Source: Phytoactinopolyspora mesophila (GTDB taxonomy: Bacteria; Actinomycetota; Actinomycetes; Jiangellales; Jiangellaceae). From it: 64,000 nucleotides of DNA. Both the position numbers and the translations under genes were made by a program. Shown piece by piece: positions 45,741 to 53,869 of the stretch; position 1 is the first letter of the stretch; each line of letters starts with the position of its first letter. The stretch spans positions 434,001-498,000 of the forward strand of contig NZ_WLZY01000001.1 of NCBI RefSeq assembly GCF_010122465.1, given 5' to 3'. Under the pieces are notes generated by a model. That model had not been told where the DNA came from. It searched no databases and saw nothing but the letters and a program-made list of their open reading frames with translations.

Positions 45741-46661
45741 ATGATCGGGAGTCAATACGCCGACGGCCGCGCCGGGATCGATGCCGGCTTGGTGCGGCGC
45801 TTGATCGCCGCACAGTTCCCGCAGTGGAGCGGCCTGCCCGTCACACCGGTCGAAAAGGATGGCTGGGACAACCGGACCTACCGACTCGGCGACCGGTTGA
45901 CCGCGCGGCTGCCCACGCACGAGGCGTACGTCGCGGCAGTCGACAAGGAACACCGGTGGTTGCCCAGACTGGCGCCGGTCCTGCCGGTGAGCATCCCTGA
46001 ATCACTGGCCAAGGGATCTCCAGGCGAGGGGTACCCGTATCCATGGTCGGTGCGACGCTGGCTGGACGGTGATACCGCTCGCCCGGACCGCATCGCCGAC
46101 CTGCCGGCATTCGCCGAGTCGGTGGCCGAGTTCATTCTGGCGCTGCAACGGGCCGACGCCGTGGGCGGACCCAGAGCGGGCGCACACAGCTTCTACCGGG
46201 GGGCGCCGCCGGAGCACTACGACGCCGAGACCCGCCGTGCGCTGTTCGCCCTGGACGGCCGGGTCGACACCGCACGAGCCGGCGCCGTGTGGAAAGCCGC
46301 GCTGGACGCGTCCTGGACAGGAACTCCGGTGTGGTTCCACGGCGACATCGCTCACGGAAACCTTCTAGTACGTGACGGCCGGCTGGTCGCGGTGATCGAC
46401 TTCGGGACCTCCGGCGTTGGCGATCCGGCCTGTGACCTGGTGATCGCGTGGACCATGTTCTCCGGCCGGAGCCGAGAGGCGTTTCGGGCGGCAGTAGGCC
46501 AGGACCCGGGCACCTGGGCGCGGGCCCGCGGCTGGGCGCTGTGGAAGGCGCTGATCGTGCTGGCGGCGAATGTCGATGCCGCGTCCGGCACCGCCGAGGC
46601 CGCAGTCGCGGAGGAGCAGCGTCATGTGATCGACGAGGTACTGGCCGATGCCGCCCTGTAG
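45741..46661 (+). CDS. Aminoglycoside phosphotransferase-family kinase
   Basis: 306 residues from the ATG at 45741. The APH fold shows YRLGDRLTARLP (nucleotide site), WSVRRWLDGD, the catalytic loop FHGDIAHGNLLV near residue 202 and the metal motif VIDFGTSGVGDPACDL near 220. Close relatives act on unknown small molecules and only some give aminoglycoside resistance. It stands alone, converging on the alpha/beta hydrolase across a long hairpin. Confidence 0.88.
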   Translation: MIGSQYADGRAGIDAGLVRRLIAAQFPQWSGLPVTPVEKDGWDNRTYRLGDRLTARLPTHEAYVAAVDKEHRWLPRLAPVLPVSIPESLAKGSPGEGYPYPWSVRRWLDGDTARPDRIADLPAFAESVAEFILALQRADAVGGPRAGAHSFYRGAPPEHYDAETRRALFALDGRVDTARAGAVWKAALDASWTGTPVWFHGDIAHGNLLVRDGRLVAVIDFGTSGVGDPACDLVIAWTMFSGRSREAFRAAVGQDPGTWARARGWALWKALIVLAANVDAASGTAEAAVAEEQRHVIDEVLADAAL

Positions 46662-46690
46662 CGTCGTGCAGGTCGAGCCAGGGGAGGAGC

Positions 46691-46754
46691 TTCGTGGCCT
46701 GACGTAACGGTCAGGGCGGGTTTGGAGACTCAAAGCGTTACGTGAGGCCACGAA
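46691..46754. terminator. 19-bp inverted repeat between convergent genes
   Basis: TTCGTGGCCTGACGTAACG (46691-46709) pairs with 46736-46754 with a single mismatch. The 26-base loop has no structure I see. It lies midway between the phosphotransferase and hydrolase stops and could stop transcription from both sides. No U-tract follows on either strand. Confidence 0.6.
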
Positions 46755-46784
46755 CCTCGCGTGCCGAGGGCGTTGTGGGACGAT

Positions 46785-47567
46785 CTACCTGCCGTCGGCG
46801 TCGCAGATGAGCCAGTCGGTGAGACGTCGAGCGAGGTCGGGGCGCACGGCGATCTCGGCATGACCGTACCCGGGTTCCAACCACAAGGTGCCGTGTTCGC
46901 CAGCTGCCTGGCAGACTCGCCGGGCGTGCTCCACCGGGAACAGGTCGTCCTGGTCGCCATGGACCACGAGCAGTGGGACGTCGAGCTGCGCCGCGGCTGC
47001 TACCGGGTCCAGCGGATAGGGCTCTGGCCAGGGAACATGCGTGACATTGGTGCGCCGGAGCATCCGGATCGCGAGGCGCCCCCGGCGGCTGAGCACCAGC
47101 CGGTGGAGCAGCCGCATGCGGGCAGTGCCACGGTAGTACCACTGCCCGGGCCCGCTCACGGCGGCGATCCGGTCCACGCCGCCGTACAGCGCACCATGTC
47201 TGAGCGCTACTGCCGCCCCGAGCGAGAAACCAAGCGTGACCACCCGGCGGTAGCCCAGCCACCGCGCCCAGCTCACGGCGGCCTCGACGTCGTGTACCTC
47301 GTGCCAGCCAAGGGTGCTCGCGCCGCTCGAGCCACCGTGGCCGCGCAGATCGATCAGCACGACTCCGGCCTTCTCACGGAGCCAGCCGGCGATCCGCCGG
47401 AGCCGTGGGTGCCGGGAGTGGAGCATGAAACCGTGGGCGACGACGACCGCCAGTTCCCGGCTGCCCGATCTGGCGGGTAGATGCTCGGCCTGGACCACGG
47501 TGGCGTCGTCGGTGAGAAGTCGCTGCCGGCGGCTGACCGCCGGCCGGGCTGGGCGTTGGATGTCCAT
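46785..47567 (-). CDS. Alpha/beta hydrolase
   Basis: 260 residues from the ATG at 47567. It has the oxyanion region VVAHGFMLHSRHPRL, nucleophile elbow LGFSLGAAVAL (about 117), Asp in VVHGDQDDLFP and His in GYGHAEIAV, so the triad is complete. It has no signal peptide. LIDLRGHGGSSGA is typical of lysophospholipase-like hydrolases, but the substrate is not known. It follows the helicase gene on the same strand by 22 bp and may be co-transcribed with it. Confidence 0.87.
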   Translation of the reverse strand: MDIQRPARPAVSRRQRLLTDDATVVQAEHLPARSGSRELAVVVAHGFMLHSRHPRLRRIAGWLREKAGVVLIDLRGHGGSSGASTLGWHEVHDVEAAVSWARWLGYRRVVTLGFSLGAAVALRHGALYGGVDRIAAVSGPGQWYYRGTARMRLLHRLVLSRRGRLAIRMLRRTNVTHVPWPEPYPLDPVAAAAQLDVPLLVVHGDQDDLFPVEHARRVCQAAGEHGTLWLEPGYGHAEIAVRPDLARRLTDWLICDADGR

Positions 47568-47589
47568 CACTGCGCCTGACGGTACGGCA

Positions 47590-50493
47590 TCAGCTCCACG
47601 CCACCCGCAAGCGCGTCGTCGCCGCAAACGGGTCCTGGCCGCGATGGGTGACGAGGATACCTTCCCCCTCCGGCGTCGCCGTGCGTATCGCATCGCCGGC
47701 ACTCACCCAGAGCCGCCACGACGTGACGAAGCATTCGACCCTCGCCGCGTTGACCCCCAGGACCGAAGGCACCGCGTGGTAAACGACGGTGTTGGCCGGC
47801 CGTTGGCCGTCCAGCCATGCCTGCCCGGCTTGCCGCAGAGACGCGTCGTCGGCGGGCAGCTCTGGGGCGACGTAGCGGGGAACGACGTAGCGTGGTGCGG
47901 CCAGCGGCGCCAGCACGTCGTCCAGCGCGGCAGTGAACAGTTGCGATGTCGCCGTGTCCACGCCGTCCAGGGCGATGCGGTACGAGCCGTCCTTTTCCAC
48001 GGCAGCGCTGAGTCCGGCCGAGCCGCGCTCTGACAGGCCGGCCTTCTTCAAGGCATCGGCCACGGCGCAGGCGAACACGAACGGGTCGGGTTCACCGCCC
48101 AACTCATTCAGCGCGCGCCCACCGGCCAGTAGGACGCGGTCGCGGCGACGAGTCCAATCCCACCAAGCGCCGGCCGTCGCAACCCCCGCCAGCGGCGCCA
48201 GCCACCACAGCCCGGTGACGACGGCGACGAGAGCCAGGACGACAATCGTGACAGCAGCCGGCAACTGTTTTCCGGGCAGCTTCAGCCACTCCGGACGGCT
48301 GGCGGCACGCGGGCCCGGAACGAGCGCCGGCGGTGCGGGCGCGGCGAGCGAGGCGGCTCCGGAATCGTGGTGTCGTCGTAGCGGTCTTACCCGGATGGTG
48401 TGCACGAGCTCGTCGCGGTAGGCGGCGCCGACGTTCCAGAGCGCGTGCACCCGCGGCCGGTCTCGCGCCCGGTCGAGCATCGCGGCGTTCCAGCCATCGA
48501 AGTCGGCCACGGCGGGCGGCTCATACGGCGAGAGCCCGGGATCCACGTGACCGACACCGGAGGCGATTTCGCCGGAGTCGGTGACGCCGAAGTATCCGTG
48601 GTGCTTGCGGACGAACCGCTCCCAGTCGCTCGTGCCGCCGGGATGTTCCTCGGAGACACACACGACGGTCCACGTGTTGGCCACCTTCTCGGGCCAGGTG
48701 GGATCCACCCGCAGCGCCCGTCCGCGGGTCTGCACCACGGAGGTGGGGGTGGTGGCCGTCGTGAGGTCGACGAGCGTGTTGACTCCTTTGGCATCCCAGC
48801 CCTCACCGAGCAACGCGCGCGTTCCGACCAGGACACGCGCTTCGCCGGTCTCGAAGAAGCGGGTGACCAGGCCAACCCATTGCCGGGAGCGCCACCGGCC
48901 GGTGATCTCGACGGTTCCGGTGGAACCGGGCGGGATCTCGTCGAGATCGATGCCGGGTGCGTGTTCGGCCACGAACGCCACGAGCTTGCGTGCGGTGTGC
49001 GCGCTGGTGGCCACGGTACGCCCGGTGATCAATACCGGTTCGAGAGCGGCCGTTCGATGGTCGGCGAGCAGATTGGCGAGGACGAGGCGAGCCGAGCCGG
49101 CCTGGGCGTCGAGCACCCCTTGGAGGCGGGCGGGAAGGGTGGCCGTCGCCCGTTCATGGTCGCACAGCACCAGGGCGCGCAGCCGGTGTCCGAGGCCGTC
49201 GGCCTCGGCGGCGAGGATGTCGACCGTGGCGGTGGTCTTGGCCTCACTGCGGGCCAGCACCCGGTCGACGGGGGAGCGGCCCCGGCGGACACCACGTTTG
49301 GTGAGCTGAAAACCGACCGCGGGCAGTGCCGCCCGGATCTCTTGGAGAAGCTCCTCGTCGCGTGGATCGCCGGACGGGAGCAGGCAGTTCTTCAGGTAAT
49401 CATTGAGTACCGCCACCCAGTCCTCGGCGGTTGGCTTGTGCCGGTGCTCCTCCCGCACGACCGCTCCGGGCGGCAGCTCCAACAGCCCGGCGTGGTGGAA
49501 GCGCAACGCGGCGGCGGCGAGCTCGGCGTCGTTGCGCTCCAGCCGGGACCAGTCCAACGCGAGGGTCTCGACCTCGGATGCGCTGCCGCCGTCGCTGTCG
49601 CCGGATGTGCCGACGTGGCGGTCGACGAAGCGCTGGTCGAGCCAGCTGAGGAATCCGGTGCTCGCGGTGCCGGGCTGCAGGAGGTCGCCCTGAAGCTCGG
49701 CGAAGCGTTCGGCCTCGGCAGCCAGCCAATCCGTCTCGGTGGGCGTCGGTGTGGTGAACCAGGCCAGTTCGGCGAACGGCGCCAGGTGGCCTTCCTTGAC
49801 CACCGAAGGAATCGAGGTGCTATACAGCGGGGTGCCGAAGAGCTGGTCGACCAGTGCGGCCTGCTCGGAGCTCAACGAATCCGGCGGGGTGCCGGTGAGC
49901 CCGATGACGTGAGCGTTGGGAAGGTCGTCGAGCAGCTCGGCGAGCAGCCGGCCCCAGACTTCCAGCAGATGATGGCATTCGTCGAGCACGAGCGTGATGG
50001 GACCGCCGGATTCGAGCGCGGTGACGAGAGCCCGGCCGTTGGGGTGCAGGCGATCGAGCAGGCTGCTGCTGCCTTTGCGTGAGCTGCCTATCCGGGCGAT
50101 GTGGGTGTGGCCTTCCTCGTCGACCTCTGCGTCGGGGTCGAACGTGGCCAGCGATTGGTAGGTCAAGGCGGTGACCGGTGCGGACAGATCACGGCTCGTG
50201 CCGGACGGTATCTGTGCCGGGGTGAACCTGTTCCATTCGGCGAGCCACTGCGCCTGTATCGCGGTGTTCGGGCCGAAGACCACGATGGGCTGCCCCAATC
50301 GTCGCCCCGCTTCGAGTCCGACGAGTGTCTTACCGGTGCCAGGCGGCAACACGACCCACGCTCGCGTGGAACCCGAGGCGTTGGCATCGGCGATGGCATC
50401 GAGAGCGAATCGCTGGTGAGTCCGGAAAGAGTCCGGATAGCTGACCGATTCCCAGTCGGCTGGCGACGCGGGAGATTTCGGGGGCGCTGGCAC
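47590..50493 (-). CDS. SF2 DEAD/DEAH-type helicase with C-terminal membrane segments
   Basis: 967 residues. The N-terminal half is a superfamily 2 helicase: FRTHQRFALDAI, LPPGTGKTLVG (Walker A, about 50), LVLDECHHLLEV (motif II, about 170), GLTGTPPD (motif III), and in the second RecA domain LVGTRALLGEGWDAKGVN and VVQTRGRALRVDP (motif VI, about 595). A disordered Pro/Ala stretch is followed by two hydrophobic segments (about 740-778; VTIVVLALVAVVTGLWWLA, AGVATAGAWW) and a 190-residue C-terminal domain. A helicase tethered to the membrane is unusual. The substrate is unknown; XPB/UvrB-like DNA helicase or a defence role are both possible. Confidence 0.85.
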   Translation of the reverse strand: MPAPPKSPASPADWESVSYPDSFRTHQRFALDAIADANASGSTRAWVVLPPGTGKTLVGLEAGRRLGQPIVVFGPNTAIQAQWLAEWNRFTPAQIPSGTSRDLSAPVTALTYQSLATFDPDAEVDEEGHTHIARIGSSRKGSSSLLDRLHPNGRALVTALESGGPITLVLDECHHLLEVWGRLLAELLDDLPNAHVIGLTGTPPDSLSSEQAALVDQLFGTPLYSTSIPSVVKEGHLAPFAELAWFTTPTPTETDWLAAEAERFAELQGDLLQPGTASTGFLSWLDQRFVDRHVGTSGDSDGGSASEVETLALDWSRLERNDAELAAAALRFHHAGLLELPPGAVVREEHRHKPTAEDWVAVLNDYLKNCLLPSGDPRDEELLQEIRAALPAVGFQLTKRGVRRGRSPVDRVLARSEAKTTATVDILAAEADGLGHRLRALVLCDHERATATLPARLQGVLDAQAGSARLVLANLLADHRTAALEPVLITGRTVATSAHTARKLVAFVAEHAPGIDLDEIPPGSTGTVEITGRWRSRQWVGLVTRFFETGEARVLVGTRALLGEGWDAKGVNTLVDLTTATTPTSVVQTRGRALRVDPTWPEKVANTWTVVCVSEEHPGGTSDWERFVRKHHGYFGVTDSGEIASGVGHVDPGLSPYEPPAVADFDGWNAAMLDRARDRPRVHALWNVGAAYRDELVHTIRVRPLRRHHDSGAASLAAPAPPALVPGPRAASRPEWLKLPGKQLPAAVTIVVLALVAVVTGLWWLAPLAGVATAGAWWDWTRRRDRVLLAGGRALNELGGEPDPFVFACAVADALKKAGLSERGSAGLSAAVEKDGSYRIALDGVDTATSQLFTAALDDVLAPLAAPRYVVPRYVAPELPADDASLRQAGQAWLDGQRPANTVVYHAVPSVLGVNAARVECFVTSWRLWVSAGDAIRTATPEGEGILVTHRGQDPFAATTRLRVAWS

Positions 50494-50541
50494 CGGCTCA
50501 TCATCCCAGCCAGTTGTGACGGCCGCATCCGGCGGCTAGAA

Positions 50542-50567
50542 TTCTGTCCTGTCTAGATTGGACAGAA
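50542..50567. promoter_or_regulatory. Palindromic operator of the second TA operon
   Basis: TTCTGTCC (50542-50549) and GGACAGAA (50560-50567) form a perfect 8-bp inverted repeat around a 10-bp centre. It lies directly before the antitoxin gene, where Phd-type antitoxins autoregulate. TAGAAT at 50537-50542 overlaps its left end and could be the -10. Confidence 0.6.
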
Positions 50568-50571
50568 CGGC

Positions 50572-50877
50572 GTGCACGTCAAGATGGGGGCGGTCTCAGT
50601 GGACTGGCAGGTGTACGAGGCGAAGCAACGGTTCAGCGAGGTGCTGCGCGCAGTCGCCGAGGACGGCCCGCAGACCATCACCCGGCACGGAGAGGCGATA
50701 GCCGTGATCATCGATATAGCCGAATTCCACCGTCTGACTCAGCCCCGGATGAATCTGACCGAGCTGCTGAAGGGGCCGCCGTACCTAGATGACGACGCGG
50801 TTCAGGTCCTGGGCGAATTCGAGGGTGAACGCAAGCGGGACTTCCCGCGCGCGATCGCGCTCGAGGCGGATGAATGA
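50572..50877 (+). CDS. Phd/YefM-type antitoxin
   Basis: Up to 101 residues from a GTG at 50572; ATG 50584 and GTG 50599 are nearer the conserved start. VDWQVYEAKQRFSEVLRAVAEDGPQTITRHGEAIAVIIDI is the Phd fold (VSxxeAKxxFSelv). The C-terminal part (LLKGPPYLDDDAVQVLGEFEGER) should contact the toxin. The stop overlaps the toxin ATG by 4 bp. It is autoregulated, judging from the palindrome just upstream. Confidence 0.9.
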   Translation: MHVKMGAVSVDWQVYEAKQRFSEVLRAVAEDGPQTITRHGEAIAVIIDIAEFHRLTQPRMNLTELLKGPPYLDDDAVQVLGEFEGERKRDFPRAIALEADE

Positions 50878-51290
50878 GCTACTTGCTCGACACGAATGTG
50901 CTGTCGGAGACGCGCAAGCGCCAGTGCAACGCTGGGGTGCGTCGATGGATCTCCGGCATCGATCCGGAACGGCTACACGTCAGCGTCATCACCGTGGGTG
51001 AGCTCGGACGCGGGGTCGCGCGGTTGCGGCAGCGGGGCGACCAGGAGCAAGCAGACATGTTCGAACGCTGGCTGGACGACCTCATCGACGGTTTCGGGTC
51101 ACGTGTGCTGAGTGTCGACTCGCGTGTCGTCCGCGGATGGTCCGCCCAGCCGGTTTCACGCACGATGCCTACTGCCGACGCATTGATCGCGGCGACGGCG
51201 GCCGTCTACAGCCTCACGCTCGTCACCCGCAATACGGCGGATTTCGACGGCGTGGGGATCCAGCTGGTCAATCCGTTCGACAACGCTTAG
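50874..51290 (+). CDS. PIN-domain ribonuclease toxin (VapC/FitB-like)
   Basis: 138 residues. MSYLLDTNVLSETRK gives the first Asp, SVITVGELGRG the Glu (about 45), PTADALIAATA the third acid (about 101) and VTRNTADFDGVG the last (about 118); LVNPF closes the domain. This is the FitB/VapC type encoded after a Phd antitoxin. It overlaps the antitoxin gene by 4 bp (ATGA) and is followed at once by a terminator palindrome. Confidence 0.93.
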   Translation: MSYLLDTNVLSETRKRQCNAGVRRWISGIDPERLHVSVITVGELGRGVARLRQRGDQEQADMFERWLDDLIDGFGSRVLSVDSRVVRGWSAQPVSRTMPTADALIAATAAVYSLTLVTRNTADFDGVGIQLVNPFDNA

Positions 51291-51306
51291 AACCCGCGCG
51301 GGTTCT
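51289..51306 (+). terminator. 18-bp perfect palindrome at the TA operon end
   Basis: AGAACCCGC-GCGGGTTCT is self-complementary without a loop and begins inside the toxin stop codon. It would fold into a GC-rich hairpin directly at the end of the mRNA. Confidence 0.55.
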
Positions 51307-51313
51307 TAGCCGA

Positions 51314-51365
51314 CGCAATAAGGAAGCTCATTGTTGTTGGGGCAACCACAAGCTTCCTTGTTGCG
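51314..51365. repeat. 15-bp inverted repeat downstream of the TA operon
   Basis: CGCAATAAGGAAGCT (51314-51328) pairs with 51351-51365 with one mismatch around a 22-base loop. Together with the palindrome before it, it makes a double hairpin in the 216-bp gap before the DUF1906 gene. The rest of the gap (51366-51506) contains a short stem GTGACC/GGTCAC but no riboswitch I can recognise. Confidence 0.55.
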
Positions 51366-51506
51366 ACCGGATGCCTTCCCCACCTGCGCAATCACCTGAG
51401 GGTCGATGTGACGTTCGGCCCGGCGAACCGGTGACCTTCGGCACTGGTCACGGCGCCCGTCAGACCTGACACTTTGCCCAGGTCACGGAGCACCCGGGGG
51501 TGCGCG

Positions 51507-52835
51507 ATGTTCAACCGACGTACATTCAGGCGAAGAATCGCTGTCGCGGGAGCCGGGGCGCTGCTGCTGTCCGGGTTGATTTCGGTGCCGGTGATGGGTG
51601 AACCGGACACTCCGGTGCGTTACCCGTCGGGGTCGTCGGCGACGCGCGCGGACCGGCTGGGCTTCGACACCTGCACGGCGCCGTCGCTGGATGCGTTGCG
51701 AGCGTGGCGGGGCACATCGCCCTACCGCGCGGTGAACATCTACTTCGGCGGCAACAACCGCGGCTGTGCCCAGCCGAACCTGACCAAGGGGTGGGTCCGT
51801 GACGCCACCGCCATGGGATGGCGCATCTTGCCGACCTACTTCGGCTATCAGCCGTCCTGCATGTTCGGCGACAAGCCCAACCGGTACACCGCGTCGAACG
51901 CCACCGCACGAGGAACGTCGGACGCGAACGACGCGGTCGCGCGGGCCAAGGACCTGGGGCTGCTGCCGGGGAGCGCGTTGTACGCCGACGTCGAGCACTA
52001 CGACCGCACGGACACCTCCTGCCGTACCGGCGTGCGCCGGTACGTGTCCGCATGGACCAAAACCCTGCACAGCTCCGGGTACCTCGCCGGCGTGTACGTT
52101 CACCAGAACTCGGGGCTCCGGGACCTGTCCAACAGTTACAACTCCACGACCTACGCCCGCCCGGATGCGGTCTGGATGGCCCGGTGGGACGGCAATCCGT
52201 CATTGACCGGCTGGCCCACCGCCCCGAACTCGCACTGGTCGATCTGGCAGCGCGCCAAGCAGTATCGCGGCGACCACAATGAGACGTGGGGCGGCGTCAC
52301 GATCAACATCGACAGCAACTCGATCAAGGCGCCGGTCGCCACGGTGGCGCGCACGTACAAGGTGACCAGCAGCACGGCGCTGAACGCACGCACCGGGCCG
52401 GGCTCGTCCTATCCCGTCGTGCGCACCTACGCGCCCGGCAGCTCATTGCCGGTGGTGTGCCAGACAAGTGGGCAGAAGGTCGGTACGACGTCGGTGTGGA
52501 ACAGACTGACGAGTGGGTCGTGGGTGAGCGACTACTACGTCTCCACCCCGTCGAGCACCGGCTTCTCCACGGCGGTGCCACGGTGCACGTATCCGGGCCA
52601 GGTGACCGCATCGGTGGCGCTGAACGCGCGGACCGGACCCGGAACGTCGTACTCCATCAAGGGCAACCCACTTCCTCGCGGCTCGCTGGCCTACGTCGTC
52701 TGCCAGGCGCCGGGTAGCAAGGTGGGGAACACGACCGTGTGGAACAAGCTCCGTGACGGCCGGTGGGTGAGCGACCACTATGTCTCCAACCGCTCGAACA
52801 CCAGCTGGAGCGCACCCGTCCCGCGCTGCCCCTGA
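51507..52835 (+). CDS. Secreted DUF1906 (GH25-like) protein with two SH3-type repeats
   Basis: 442 residues from the ATG at 51507. A signal peptide with a basic front (FNRRTFRRRIAVAGAGALLLSGL) precedes a glycoside-hydrolase-like DUF1906 domain (about 48-275; GFDTCTAPSLDALRAW, YFGGNNRGCAQPNLTKGWV, YADVEHYDRTDTSCRTG). Two repeats of about 75 residues follow, each with TALNARTGPGSSYPV-like sequence and a closing Cys, typical bacterial SH3 wall-binding units. It resembles Rv2525c-like cell-wall proteins. It is probably exported and bound to peptidoglycan; enzymatic activity is unproven. Confidence 0.9.
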   Translation: MFNRRTFRRRIAVAGAGALLLSGLISVPVMGEPDTPVRYPSGSSATRADRLGFDTCTAPSLDALRAWRGTSPYRAVNIYFGGNNRGCAQPNLTKGWVRDATAMGWRILPTYFGYQPSCMFGDKPNRYTASNATARGTSDANDAVARAKDLGLLPGSALYADVEHYDRTDTSCRTGVRRYVSAWTKTLHSSGYLAGVYVHQNSGLRDLSNSYNSTTYARPDAVWMARWDGNPSLTGWPTAPNSHWSIWQRAKQYRGDHNETWGGVTINIDSNSIKAPVATVARTYKVTSSTALNARTGPGSSYPVVRTYAPGSSLPVVCQTSGQKVGTTSVWNRLTSGSWVSDYYVSTPSSTGFSTAVPRCTYPGQVTASVALNARTGPGTSYSIKGNPLPRGSLAYVVCQAPGSKVGNTTVWNKLRDGRWVSDHYVSNRSNTSWSAPVPRCP

Positions 52836-52921
52836 ACCCCACCTCCACCCCGGGTGGGGTGTCGACAGAGCGGGGAGAAAACCAGTCGACTGTTGCTTGT
52901 GGGGCGGGCTATGGTCCCGGG

Positions 52922-53839
52922 ATGATCTACGAGCACCCGCTGGCTTACTTGCTAGGACTCGAAGGCACCGCCCTGATGCGGGCGTTCGTCGGCGGACACG
53001 ACCGGGAGTTCGTCGAGGCGCGTATCGCCGAGGTCCGGCGTTTGATCGACGACGAGAGGCTGGCCGACGCCGGCGTCGAGGTCGAGCGGGTCGACTCTGT
53101 CGAGGGTTACCGCTTGTGGTCCAGAACCTATGACGACGGACGCAACGCGGCGTTCGATCTCGAGGAGCCGATCGTGCGCGAGATCCTCGATCAGCTTCGG
53201 CCGGGTGTTGCGCTCGATGCCGCTTGCGGCACCGGCCGCTACGCGGAGTACCTGGTGAAAGGCGGTCACCAGGTGATCGGCGTCGACAGTTCGCCCGACA
53301 TGCTGGCCAAGGCTCGCGAACGAGTTCCGGGTGCGCGGTTCCAGCTCGGCGACCTAGGAATGCTGCCGCTGGCCGACAACACCGTCGATGTCGTCGTGTG
53401 CGCGCTGGCACTCACCCACGTGGCCGATCTTGGTCCGGCGATGGCCGAGTTCGCCAGAGTCCTGCGACCGGGCGGGCATCTGATCACCTCCGACATGCAC
53501 CGCGACTCGGTCTCCCGCGGGGCGATACCTCCGGTGATCGGGCCCAACGGTGAGCGCGGGCGGTTGTCGGCCTACCAGCATCTGGGCGGCGACTACCTGC
53601 GGGCCGCCTTGCCGGTGGGGTTGCAGGTACGACGCTGCGAGGAGCCGCGGCTGCCGGAGAGCGCTGAGCCAGAGCGAGACGCCGAGGGCGACGACGATCC
53701 CCTCGACGCGTCGAACGAGCTTCCGCCGTGGCACGAATGGCCGTGGGCGCTGGTGGGCCTGGTGCCCGAAGCGGCCAGAGCCGTCGGCACCGGAACACCG
53801 CGCACCATCATCTGGCACTTCGAACTGACCGGCGTCTGA
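52922..53839 (+). CDS. SAM-dependent class I methyltransferase
   Basis: 305 residues from the ATG at 52922. The first 95 residues (EHPLAYLLGLEGTALMRAF) are a family-specific extension, then the SAM core: ALDAACGTGRYAEYLV (about 100), VIGVDSSPDMLAKARERVPG, VVVCALALTHVADLGPAMAEFARVLRPGGHL. The C-terminal acidic loop (EPERDAEGDDDP) is probably disordered. The substrate is unknown. It stands alone between the cell-wall protein and the convergent lacI-type gene. Confidence 0.88.
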   Translation: MIYEHPLAYLLGLEGTALMRAFVGGHDREFVEARIAEVRRLIDDERLADAGVEVERVDSVEGYRLWSRTYDDGRNAAFDLEEPIVREILDQLRPGVALDAACGTGRYAEYLVKGGHQVIGVDSSPDMLAKARERVPGARFQLGDLGMLPLADNTVDVVVCALALTHVADLGPAMAEFARVLRPGGHLITSDMHRDSVSRGAIPPVIGPNGERGRLSAYQHLGGDYLRAALPVGLQVRRCEEPRLPESAEPERDAEGDDDPLDASNELPPWHEWPWALVGLVPEAARAVGTGTPRTIIWHFELTGV

Positions 53840-53869
53840 CGCGCATCCACCCGGAGCGGGGCGAACGCG

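Noticed and set aside
45741-46661. Phosphotransferase considered as an aminoglycoside resistance gene
   Set aside because: Only the general APH fold is evident and it has no resistance-type context; most such proteins in soil actinomycetes have other or unknown substrates.
48400-50082. 560-codon plus-strand frame opposite the SF2 helicase
   Set aside because: The helicase strand has all SF2 motifs; the opposite frame is compositional shadow.
51366-51506. Leader of the DUF1906 cell-wall gene considered as a c-di-AMP (ydaO) riboswitch
   Set aside because: Actinobacterial cell-wall hydrolase genes often have one, but the conserved core could not be recognised; only a short stem is present.
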